Source of the DNA: Faeciplasma sp045660445
Lineage (GTDB): Bacteria; Bacillota; Clostridia; Oscillospirales; Ruminococcaceae
Length of the DNA stretch: 64,000 nucleotides
Direction: 5' to 3'
NCBI GenBank assembly: GCA_045660445.1
Contig: JAZRDR010000010.1
Location: forward strand, 124,001 to 188,000
The notes beneath the pieces were generated by a model. It saw only the letters and a list, made by a program, of their open reading frames with translations, made no database searches and was not told the DNA's origin. Below are positions 53,815 through 60,797 of the stretch, piece by piece; position 1 is the stretch's first letter; the number at the start of each line of letters is the position of its first letter. The position numbers and the translations under genes are program-made.

Positions 53815-54410
53815 TTTTCTCCAAGATTCTTTAAAAAGCTTGGTCTGTGAGCTTCGCTTATTCCATACTTTTTAAGCATTTCATAATGAAGCTTTGTGCC
53901 ATAGCCCTTGTGCTTTGAAAACTGATACTCGGGATACTTTTCATCAAGCTCAAGCATATATCTGTCCCTTGCAACTTTTGCAAGAATGGATGCTGCTGCA
54001 ATAGACTGTGAGGTTGCATCACCTTTAACAACAGCTTCTGCCTTGCAGGACAATCCAGGGGTTTTATTCCCATCGATGAGCGCAAGATCTGCATCCATCC
54101 CCAACCCCTCATAAGCTCGCTTCATGGCAAGCATTGCGGCATTAAGAATGTTTAACTCCTCGATCTCCTGAACAGATGCAGTTGCGATACAATAAGCCTT
54201 TGCTTTAGTAATTATCTCTTCAAAAAGCTTTTCACGCTTCTTTTCTGTCAGCTTTTTCGAGTCGTTTATGCCCTCGATAACTGTGTCATCATCAAAAATA
54301 ACAGCAGCAGCATAAACGTCGCCTGCAAGCGGTCCCCTGCCGGCTTCATCTATTCCACAAATGATATTAAAACGCGTTCTGATTTCTTTGTCAAATTCGT
54401 AAAGTGTCAT
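53811..54410 (-). CDS. rnhB: Ribonuclease HII
   Basis: A 199-residue enzyme removing ribonucleotides from DNA-RNA hybrids. The N-terminal GIDEAGRGPLAGDVYAAAV holds the DEAGRG motif, and the later ALIDGNKTPG and SIAAASILAKVARD complete the active site. It overlaps rbgA by 4 bp and yraN by 4 bp, so all three are translationally coupled. Confidence 0.97.
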   Translation of the reverse strand: MTLYEFDKEIRTRFNIICGIDEAGRGPLAGDVYAAAVIFDDDTVIEGINDSKKLTEKKREKLFEEIITKAKAYCIATASVQEIEELNILNAAMLAMKRAYEGLGMDADLALIDGNKTPGLSCKAEAVVKGDATSQSIAAASILAKVARDRYMLELDEKYPEYQFSKHKGYGTKLHYEMLKKYGISEAHRPSFLKNLGEK

Positions 54411-55288
54411 TGCTTTACACCGTCCGGGATCTCTAAAGATATCCGTCCAAGCTTGCCGCTTCTAAATTCATCGATGAGAATTATTGCTGCACGCTCGGTA
54501 TTTATCTCGCCGCCTGAAACCAAGAATCCGCGGCGCTTGCCTATAGCTTCCAAAACCTCGTAATCGGTCTGTTCGCTCGATACTTCAACGTTATATCTTT
54601 CCTTAAAAGCCTCCGGAGAAACTGTTCTTAACTTTTTAATGAAGAAGCATGCAAGCGATTCCATATCCATTATATCATCTTTAACTGCGCCTGTAAAAGC
54701 AAGCGATAAGCCAACATCCTGATCCTCGAACTTGGGCCACAAAACACCGGGCATATCCAAAAGCTCAACATCATTGGAAAGAGTTACCCACTGTTTGCCG
54801 CGTGTTACACCCGGCCTATCCTCGACCTTTGCACGCTTAGAACCAGCCAAACGATTTATAAGCGACGACTTTCCAACGTTAGGAATTCCTACGATCATAA
54901 TTCTCACAGGTCTTCCGATCATGCCTTTGGCATTCCACTTTTCAATCTCATCCTTTAAAACTTCTTTGACAAGAGGAATAACGCGGTTAATATTCTTGCC
55001 GCTTCTGCAATCAGTTGCGATTGCGGGAATACCGTTGCGCTTATAATGATCGATCCAGCGAGATGTAACGGTTTCGTTTGCAGCATCACATTTATTAAGC
55101 AAAACTATTCTTGGCTTTTTGCCAACTAATCTATCCATTTCGGGGTTGCGGGAGGAATACGGAATACGAGCGTCGGTAACTTCGATAACAATATCGACAA
55201 GACGCAAACTTTCCGTCATCAATCGGCGAGTTTTCGCCATGTGCCCCGGGAACCACTGAATGTTAATTTCGCGATCTATTTCAATCAA
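54407..55288 (-). CDS. rbgA: Ribosome biogenesis GTPase RbgA (YlqF)
   Basis: A 293-residue circularly permuted GTPase for late 50S assembly. The motif order is G4 LNKCD, G1 GIPNVGKSSLINRLAG and G3 DMPGVLWP, with NIQWFPGHMAKTRR at the N-terminus, diagnostic of this family. It lies between lepB and rnhB, as in many Firmicutes. Confidence 0.97.
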   Translation of the reverse strand: MIEIDREINIQWFPGHMAKTRRLMTESLRLVDIVIEVTDARIPYSSRNPEMDRLVGKKPRIVLLNKCDAANETVTSRWIDHYKRNGIPAIATDCRSGKNINRVIPLVKEVLKDEIEKWNAKGMIGRPVRIMIVGIPNVGKSSLINRLAGSKRAKVEDRPGVTRGKQWVTLSNDVELLDMPGVLWPKFEDQDVGLSLAFTGAVKDDIMDMESLACFFIKKLRTVSPEAFKERYNVEVSSEQTDYEVLEAIGKRRGFLVSGGEINTERAAIILIDEFRSGKLGRISLEIPDGVKQ

Positions 55289-55307
55289 ATCCTTTCAAGC
55301 TGATGCT

Positions 55308-55862
55308 TTATTCTACTGTTCCAAATGACTCGAACGGGAACAAGCGCAAAACAACCTTGCCCAAGATGTCTTCCCTGTCAACAAACTTAACAGCAGGGTC
55401 TCTCGAGTCACGCGAGCCTTGACGGTTGTCACCCATAACAAAATACTGTCCTTCAGGAACAACAACGGGATAATCAAATGCATACTCGTCGTTTATAGTG
55501 AGATTTCTGATATAAGGTTCATAAAGCTCAACACCGTCGACATAAACCTTGCCGGTTGAAAAGTCGATATCAACAGTTTGCCCCTCATGCGCGATAATAC
55601 GCTTGACTATAACTTCATTTAAGCCTGCACAGTTTGCAGAGATTATGTCACCATTTTCGGGTTCATAGAATAAACTCCACAAAATCAAGAAATCTTTGTG
55701 TTTTAATGTATTTGTCATTGAATCGCCGGAAACGACAGCTGTTCTGCAGACAAATGTGAAGATCAATACAACAAAAATGAATGTTATAGCTAAAGACTTA
55801 AGCCAATCCAAAAGCTCATCTAAAAAACTTGTTTTCTTATCGGTTTCTTTATTTTTATCCAT
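55308..55862 (-). CDS. lepB: Signal peptidase I
   Basis: A 184-residue type I signal peptidase with one N-terminal membrane segment (LAITFIFVVLIFTFVC). The catalytic Ser is in SGDSMTNTL and the Lys in EVIVKRIIAHEGQ; box E is GDNRQGSRDSR. The ATG at 55862 has AAAGGAG upstream at a long 11-base spacing; a TTG at 55886 overlaps that site. It follows rplS, in the order rplS-lepB-rbgA-rnhB. Confidence 0.96.
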   Translation of the reverse strand: MDKNKETDKKTSFLDELLDWLKSLAITFIFVVLIFTFVCRTAVVSGDSMTNTLKHKDFLILWSLFYEPENGDIISANCAGLNEVIVKRIIAHEGQTVDIDFSTGKVYVDGVELYEPYIRNLTINDEYAFDYPVVVPEGQYFVMGDNRQGSRDSRDPAVKFVDREDILGKVVLRLFPFESFGTVE

Positions 55863-55994
55863 ATTAGCCGATGCTCCTTTAAACAATAAAGATTCATTTT
55901 ATTGTATCAAATATCGCTTTAAATTGCAAGAGCAAAATATCGAATATAAAGAAAAAGAAGAGCCAAACACGTTGACTCTTCTTTGCGAACAAAC

Positions 55995-56339
55995 TTATCT
56001 GATTGCGTCCTTGGTCTTAGCAGCCTTACCAACTCTGTCTCTGAGGTAGTAGAGCTTAGCTCTTCTAACCTTAGCGAGTCTTACAACTTCAACCTTTTCA
56101 ACAACGGGAGAATGGAGAGGGAAAACTCTTTCAACGCCGCAGCCGTGAGCAACACGACGAACGGTAAAGGTTTCACTTACACCACCGTGCTTCTTAGCAA
56201 TTACTGTTCCTTCGAACATCTGAATTCTGGACTTGTCGCCTTCCTGAATTCTTACGGATACTCTTACAGTGTCACCAATGTTGAACTGAGGGATATCCTT
56301 CTTTAAGCTTGAGTTTGCAATAAGTTTTAAAGCATCCAC
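55995..56339 (-). CDS. rplS: 50S ribosomal protein L19
   Basis: A 114-residue ribosomal protein at the 30S-50S interface. Family segments are IPQFNIGDTVRVSVRIQEGDKSRIQMFEG and FTVRRVAHGCGVERVFPLHSP. The start is GTG 56339 with AAGGAGG nine bases upstream, giving the exact family length; no upstream start is used. It has a structured 5' leader and its own promoter. Confidence 0.97.
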   Translation of the reverse strand: MDALKLIANSSLKKDIPQFNIGDTVRVSVRIQEGDKSRIQMFEGTVIAKKHGGVSETFTVRRVAHGCGVERVFPLHSPVVEKVEVVRLAKVRRAKLYYLRDRVGKAAKTKDAIR

Positions 56340-56477
56340 TTTAAAATTCCTCCTTAAAAATTTCAGACATTCATACACTTCTGTCGGCGCTTGACCGCTT
56401 ACGAAGTCAGAGGACTATCCGCTTTAATGTTTCCATTAAACCCCATCACACTCGGAGAACATGACGGACTCAAATGC
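56340..56477 (-). ncRNA. Structured 5' leader of rplS (candidate L19 leader)
   Basis: About 140 bases lie between the promoter and rplS without a gene. They contain a perfect 7-bp hairpin (TTTAATG/CATTAAA, 56423-56440) with a GAAA tetraloop on the RNA strand, an upstream CCGTCA/TGATGG stem and an ACTTC/GAAGT stem enclosing a GC-rich loop. Firmicutes rplS genes are known to have an L19 autoregulatory leader; assignment here is from position and hairpins only. Confidence 0.5.
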
Positions 56478-56483
56478 CTTAAT

Positions 56484-56512
56484 ATTATATCACAAAGCAT
56501 ATCGCAATGCAA
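56484..56512 (-). promoter_or_regulatory. Extended -10 promoter of rplS
   Basis: TTGCAT (56512-56507) and consensus TATAAT (56489-56484) are spaced by 17 bp on the minus strand, with TG one base before the -10. Confidence 0.82.
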
Positions 56513-56519
56513 TAGTTAT

Positions 56520-57209
56520 TTAGATAAAATCATTGCCGTTCTCATCCAATATTTTTGTTCTGTTTGCACATATTTTATCGAATTCCTTGCCGTAGAAGGA
56601 TTCGAACGCAGCAGTTACGGCAACGATGTTAAGCGAGTTTTTAATGCCTGAAGGAAGTCTGAAATCAACCTCGAAAACTCCGTTATCAATGCGGGTTTCA
56701 AGCACGTTAATGCTTGGCTTAATATCCTTTGTAACGATAGTCTTTTTGCAATTTACCTTTGCGCGCTTTTCGATAAGTATGCTGTCCTGCGACATAAACT
56801 TTTCAAATGCAGACTTAATATCATCAGCAGCGTCGTTTGAGAAGAACTTTACAGTGTACTCACTTGCACCTATCTGTGTATGAGGCATATTGACAGTTCC
56901 TACTGAAACAACTTCAAGCCCCTCAGGAAGAGCTTCGTTAAGACGAGCTTTGATATCCTCGCAATCAGGCTCGCCAGAGGACATATCGATTCCGAAATCC
57001 ATCATCTCGCAATCACTTGATACGCCCAAAGAAAGCGGCAACGGGAACATTAGATAGATGTGAGGGTTATACCCCTTTGTGAACCAAACGGGCAGTTTTG
57101 CGCGTTTAAACGTGCGCTGCATCACTCGCATCAAATCAAGGTGAGAAATGTATATTGCTCTGTCCTTCTTTTTAAATACGGCTCTTATATCGTAATAATC
57201 TTTAACCAC
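56520..57209 (-). CDS. DUF2344 protein (TIGR03936 family)
   Basis: A 229-residue protein of the DUF2344/TIGR03936 family: IYISHLDLMRVMQRTFKRAKLPVWFTKG-type start, then GYNPHIYLMFPLPLSLGV and CEMMDFGID. In many genomes it is fused to, or lies next to, the TIGR03960 radical SAM protein, as here, with an 8-bp overlap. Function is unknown; it may act with that enzyme on rRNA or tRNA. The start is GTG 57209. Confidence 0.88.
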   Translation of the reverse strand: MVKDYYDIRAVFKKKDRAIYISHLDLMRVMQRTFKRAKLPVWFTKGYNPHIYLMFPLPLSLGVSSDCEMMDFGIDMSSGEPDCEDIKARLNEALPEGLEVVSVGTVNMPHTQIGASEYTVKFFSNDAADDIKSAFEKFMSQDSILIEKRAKVNCKKTIVTKDIKPSINVLETRIDNGVFEVDFRLPSGIKNSLNIVAVTAAFESFYGKEFDKICANRTKILDENGNDFI

Positions 57210-59040
57210 AATATGTACCTCCGCATTCCTTTTTCATTCCGCAGCCTGCACACTTTTCAGCACAGTTTGGTGTTGTTTCGCCACGGTGAGCCTTTTGATT
57301 TTCTCTTATCAAGAATTTTCTTGAGATATAATAATCAAGATGAGACCAAGGCATAACTTCATCATAATCACGCTTGCGACATGCATAGAATTCAGGATCA
57401 AGATCAGCTTCATTAAAAGCATCCTGCCATTTAGAGAATCTAAAATGCTCGTCCCAGCTATCGAAAGTGCAACCGTTTTGCCAAGCTTTATAGATGACTT
57501 CACCCAAACGTCTGTCACCTCTGGCAAGGGTTGCTTCGAGCAAGCTGACGTTTGTGCTGTGATAGGAAAGCTTAACGTGCTTTGAATGAAGATTCTTTGT
57601 CAAAAGCTCTTGCTTGTGCGCAATCATTTCCTTTGTATCCTGAGCTTCAAACTCGAACGGTGTGAAAGGCTTAGGCACAAACGTTGCACACGAAATGCTG
57701 ATGTTAAGATATTTGCCCTTCACTCCCCTGTTGACTTCATAAAACAGGTCTGCGATTTTTTTGGCAAGTGCAGCAATTCCAAGAATATCTTCATCGGTTT
57801 CTGTGGGATGTCCCATCATGAAATATAACTTTACACTTGAGTATCCACCAATGAACGCAAGCCTGCAGGTATCCATTATCTCTTCTTCTGAGATGTTTTT
57901 ATTTATAACATCGCGAAGACGCTGAGTTCCTGCCTCTGCCGCAAAGGTCAATCCTGACTTGCGGACACGGTTGATCTTTTCCAAAATCTCTTCGCTGAAG
58001 TTGTCCACTCTAAGTGAAGGAAGGGACAAGCTTACCTTTTCAGATTCTGTATAGTCAACAAGCTTGTTTAAAAGCTCTTCAATATCGGGGTGATCGCTTG
58101 TTGAAAGAGAAGAAAGCGAAACTTCTTCATATCCCGTCTGTTCACAAAGAGCTTTGGTTTGCTTGGCGATGGTGTCAGTGGTTTTTTCTCTGAACGGGCG
58201 GTATATGTAACCCGCTTGGCAGAATCGGCAACCGCGGATACAACCGCGCAAAACTTCAACAACAGCACGATCGTGAACTATGTCAGTAAAAGGTACAACA
58301 AAGTAATCTGGATAGTAAACCTTATCAAAATCAGCAATAATGCGTTTTTTGATTGGCATTGGAGCATTGTTTGCATTTATTGAAGCAACAGTACCGTCAG
58401 CATTATATTCTACGTTATAGAACGCAGGGACATATATGCCTTTAATCTTACAAGCCTCACGCAGGAATTCCGATTTTGTACATCCTTGCTTCTTCATTTC
58501 GGCATAAAGATCCATAAGCTCGAGATTGACTTCCTCACCTTCGCCAAGAATAAAGAGATCTATAAAATCACAGAGAGGTTCGGGATTGCAAACACATGGT
58601 CCGCCTGCAACAACAATGGGATCGGTTTCAGATCTTTCGCTTGCTTTAACCTTAAGTCCTGCAAGATCAAGCATATTCAAAACATTTGTATATGAAAGCT
58701 CGTATTGAAGTGTAAAACCTATAAAGTCGAACTCCTTAATAGGATCTAAGCTTTCAAGTGCATAAAGAGGAATGTCGTTTTCACGCATAATCTTCTCGAA
58801 ATCCTTATCGGGAGCAAACACACGCTCGCACCAAAAGTTTTCGCGCTGATTTTTAAGACCATAAAGGATCTTCATGCCCAAATGGCTCATTCCCACTTCA
58901 TAGGTATCCGGGAAGCAAAATGCAAATCTCACATCTATTTTTGATTTATCTTTAATAACGCTTCCAACCTCGCCACCGATGTATCTTGACGGCTTAAGCG
59001 AACGAAGTGCCAAGCGCTCGATCTTATCTCTTAATTCCAT
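57202..59040 (-). CDS. TIGR03960 radical SAM protein
   Basis: A 612-residue radical SAM enzyme with an N-terminal B12-binding-like region and the cluster motif RGCIRGCRFCQAGYIYRP (CxxxCxxC) near residues 258-275. A Cys-rich C-terminus (NCAEKCAGCGMKKECGGTYCG) suggests a second metal site. The substrate is unknown. GGAGG precedes the ATG. In Clostridia this gene is usually between spoIVFB and DUF2344, as here. Confidence 0.9.
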   Translation of the reverse strand: MELRDKIERLALRSLKPSRYIGGEVGSVIKDKSKIDVRFAFCFPDTYEVGMSHLGMKILYGLKNQRENFWCERVFAPDKDFEKIMRENDIPLYALESLDPIKEFDFIGFTLQYELSYTNVLNMLDLAGLKVKASERSETDPIVVAGGPCVCNPEPLCDFIDLFILGEGEEVNLELMDLYAEMKKQGCTKSEFLREACKIKGIYVPAFYNVEYNADGTVASINANNAPMPIKKRIIADFDKVYYPDYFVVPFTDIVHDRAVVEVLRGCIRGCRFCQAGYIYRPFREKTTDTIAKQTKALCEQTGYEEVSLSSLSTSDHPDIEELLNKLVDYTESEKVSLSLPSLRVDNFSEEILEKINRVRKSGLTFAAEAGTQRLRDVINKNISEEEIMDTCRLAFIGGYSSVKLYFMMGHPTETDEDILGIAALAKKIADLFYEVNRGVKGKYLNISISCATFVPKPFTPFEFEAQDTKEMIAHKQELLTKNLHSKHVKLSYHSTNVSLLEATLARGDRRLGEVIYKAWQNGCTFDSWDEHFRFSKWQDAFNEADLDPEFYACRKRDYDEVMPWSHLDYYISRKFLIRENQKAHRGETTPNCAEKCAGCGMKKECGGTYCG

Positions 59041-59073
59041 TTAACTTCCTCCGTTAATGATCAAATATTATAT

Positions 59074-59102
59074 ATAATATCACAGTTTAATCTATTTTGC
59101 AA
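59074..59102 (-). promoter_or_regulatory. Promoter of the radical SAM-DUF2344 pair
   Basis: TTGCAA (59102-59097) and TATTAT (59079-59074) are spaced by 17 bp on the minus strand, with TG one base before the -10. Confidence 0.6.
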
Positions 59103-59666
59103 TCATCCCAAAATAAGCGAGATCAGGATTATGAATGCTGTAATTAACGATGATGTAAGCGAACTTATATCAACAAAAAATGCAGTAGCAAAAAAGCACA
59201 AAACACTCAAGGCAGAGAACAAACGGCTTATAAGCTTTAATATTGTTTCGTTTTTCGGAAAAAGTGCGCCAAGTATCTTTCCACCGTCCAAATAGCTTAT
59301 AGGCAAGATATTAAGAAATGCTAAAGAAATATTTATTGCAAAAAGCTCTTGGGCGCCGATAAAAAAATAAGCAAGTGCGAACACAAGGTTGAGTGTACAA
59401 CCTGCGGAATATACAAGCAGCTGCTTTGATTTTGAAAGCAGATCAACGCCCTTTGATGATATCTTGATTCCTGCACCGTAAAAATGTATCGAACTTATTT
59501 CGACTCTGAATTTTCTCATCACAAATAGATGAGCGAGCTCGTGCAGTATACAAAACAGCAGAGAATATACAACCAATATATCATTTTCTAAACTTGTAAA
59601 CGCAATCACGAAGAAAAAGCCAAAGGAAAAGCTTAAACATATTTTATTAATTTCAAAACAGATCAT
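59103..59666 (-). CDS. M50 site-2 protease, SpoIVFB-like
   Basis: A 187-residue intramembrane metalloprotease with about five membrane segments. The zinc motif HELAH lies in FCILHELAHLFVMRKF, and the third ligand in LNILPISYLDGGKIL. SpoIVFB activates pro-SigK in sporulation; the neighbouring TIGR03960 and DUF2344 genes match the clostridial spoIVFB locus. No spoIVFA is seen. The start is unclear: ATG 59666 fits the family N-terminus but has no ribosome site; ATG 59702 directly abuts the spoVM terminator. Confidence 0.78.
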   Translation of the reverse strand: MICFEINKICLSFSFGFFFVIAFTSLENDILVVYSLLFCILHELAHLFVMRKFRVEISSIHFYGAGIKISSKGVDLLSKSKQLLVYSAGCTLNLVFALAYFFIGAQELFAINISLAFLNILPISYLDGGKILGALFPKNETILKLISRLFSALSVLCFFATAFFVDISSLTSSLITAFIILISLILG

Positions 59667-59701
59667 GATAGATTCTATTTGAATTAAAAAGCTTTTATAC
59701 A

Positions 59702-59730
59702 TAAAAATCGGGCATCAAAGGATACCCGAT
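59702..59730 (-). terminator. Terminator of spoVM
   Basis: ATCGGGTATC and GATGCCCGAT (one GU pair, loop CTTT) are followed by TTTTTA on the minus strand, shortly after the spoVM stop. Confidence 0.85.
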
Positions 59731-59736
59731 ATGTGA

Positions 59737-59826
59737 TCATGTATCACAGTTTTCTTTTTTAATTCCGAAAACAAGCCTTAAAACTGCGCTTATAAATTTG
59801 CAAGGCTTTTTAACGATAACTGTCAT
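59737..59826 (-). CDS. spoVM: Stage V sporulation protein SpoVM
   Basis: A 29-codon gene with a strong GGAGG seven bases upstream of ATG 59826. The peptide begins MTVIVKKPCKFISAVL and continues RLVFGIKKENCDT: a lone Pro before an amphipathic helix with basic residues, like the 26-residue B. subtilis SpoVM, which recognises the curved forespore membrane and anchors SpoIVA. Position downstream of prpC-prkC-rsgA matches Bacillus, where spoVM lies in the same cluster. It ends at its own terminator. Confidence 0.85.
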   Translation of the reverse strand: MTVIVKKPCKFISAVLRLVFGIKKENCDT

Positions 59827-59850
59827 ATATAATCCTCCAAACATATGTAA

Positions 59851-59868
59851 ACTAAGCATTTGCTTAGT
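59851..59868. repeat. 8-bp-arm inverted repeat upstream of spoVM
   Basis: ACTAAGCA and TGCTTAGT are perfect complements with a two-base centre, 13 bases upstream of the spoVM ribosome site. No T-run follows. It may be an operator or stabilise the spoVM mRNA; no sigma-E promoter could be fitted here. Confidence 0.5.
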
Positions 59869-59895
59869 ACATAATATTCAGAAAACAGAAAAATG

Positions 59896-60795
59896 CTATC
59901 GTTTAGAGCTATTTTTAGTCTCCCACGGCTTTATAAGCGAAGCTTCCTTGTGCATCTCGCAATAGCTTGCATGACGCGATTTTGATATCAAGCCGTTATT
60001 AACAGCCTCTATAACTTTACAGCCCTGCTCTTTTGTGTGTGAGCAATCCTGATATCGACATGAACCGATATGCTCTTCAAATTCAGGGAAGCAATATGCA
60101 AGCTCGTCCTTTAAAATACGGTCATACATCTGTGTGTTGAAGGTTGAAAAGCCTGGAGTATCAGCAACATATCCACCGTTTTCAAGCTTAAAAATCTCAA
60201 CACGTCGTGTGGTGTGCTTTCCTCGGCCAAGCTTACGGCTTATCTCATTGGTCTCAAGCTTTAAGTCGGGACAGATATTATTTAAAAGTGTAGACTTCCC
60301 TGCCCCTGAATTGCCTGTAAAGGCAGAAAACTTGCCAGACAAAAGCTGGCACACATCGCTAACACCCACACCCGTAACGTTATCTACACACACAGTTGGA
60401 AATACGTTTTGATATATCTTAACGTATTCATCAGCAGATTGTTTGTCTGTTTTAGTAAATACAATGATAGGATCAATTTTTTTAAAAACAGAAACCGCCA
60501 AAAACTTATCTAAAAGCAGAATGTTCGGCACAGGCTCACAGGTGGAGATCACAAAAACAAGCTGATCAAGATTTGCAAGCGGTGGGCGGATAATTTCATT
60601 TTTTCGATCGAAAATTTCGGTTATCACACCGTCTGAATTATCCTCGATAATAAATTTAACATTATCGCCGCATATTGGAACGATATCTTTATTTCTGAAA
60701 GACCCTCTCGCCTTGCAAATATATTCTTCATCTTCGGCGGTAACCTTGAAATTACCGCCGAAGGAACTTATTATAACACCTTTTTTCTCTATCAT
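59896..60795 (-). CDS. rsgA: Ribosome small subunit-dependent GTPase RsgA
   Basis: A 299-residue circularly permuted GTPase checking 30S maturation. An N-terminal OB-fold is followed by G4 FTKTDKQ, G1 GNSGAGKSTLLN and G3 DTPGFSTF; the C-terminal zinc knuckle reads CRYQDCSHTKEQGC. It follows prkC after two bases, the usual prpC-prkC-rsgA order. Confidence 0.97.
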   Translation of the reverse strand: MIEKKGVIISSFGGNFKVTAEDEEYICKARGSFRNKDIVPICGDNVKFIIEDNSDGVITEIFDRKNEIIRPPLANLDQLVFVISTCEPVPNILLLDKFLAVSVFKKIDPIIVFTKTDKQSADEYVKIYQNVFPTVCVDNVTGVGVSDVCQLLSGKFSAFTGNSGAGKSTLLNNICPDLKLETNEISRKLGRGKHTTRRVEIFKLENGGYVADTPGFSTFNTQMYDRILKDELAYCFPEFEEHIGSCRYQDCSHTKEQGCKVIEAVNNGLISKSRHASYCEMHKEASLIKPWETKNSSKR

Positions 60796-60797
60796 AT

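Noticed and set aside
59824..59895. Sigma-E promoter for spoVM (GAATATT fits the -35)
   Set aside because: No CATACAAT-like element lies 13-14 bp downstream; the nearest CATATG is about 25 bp away.
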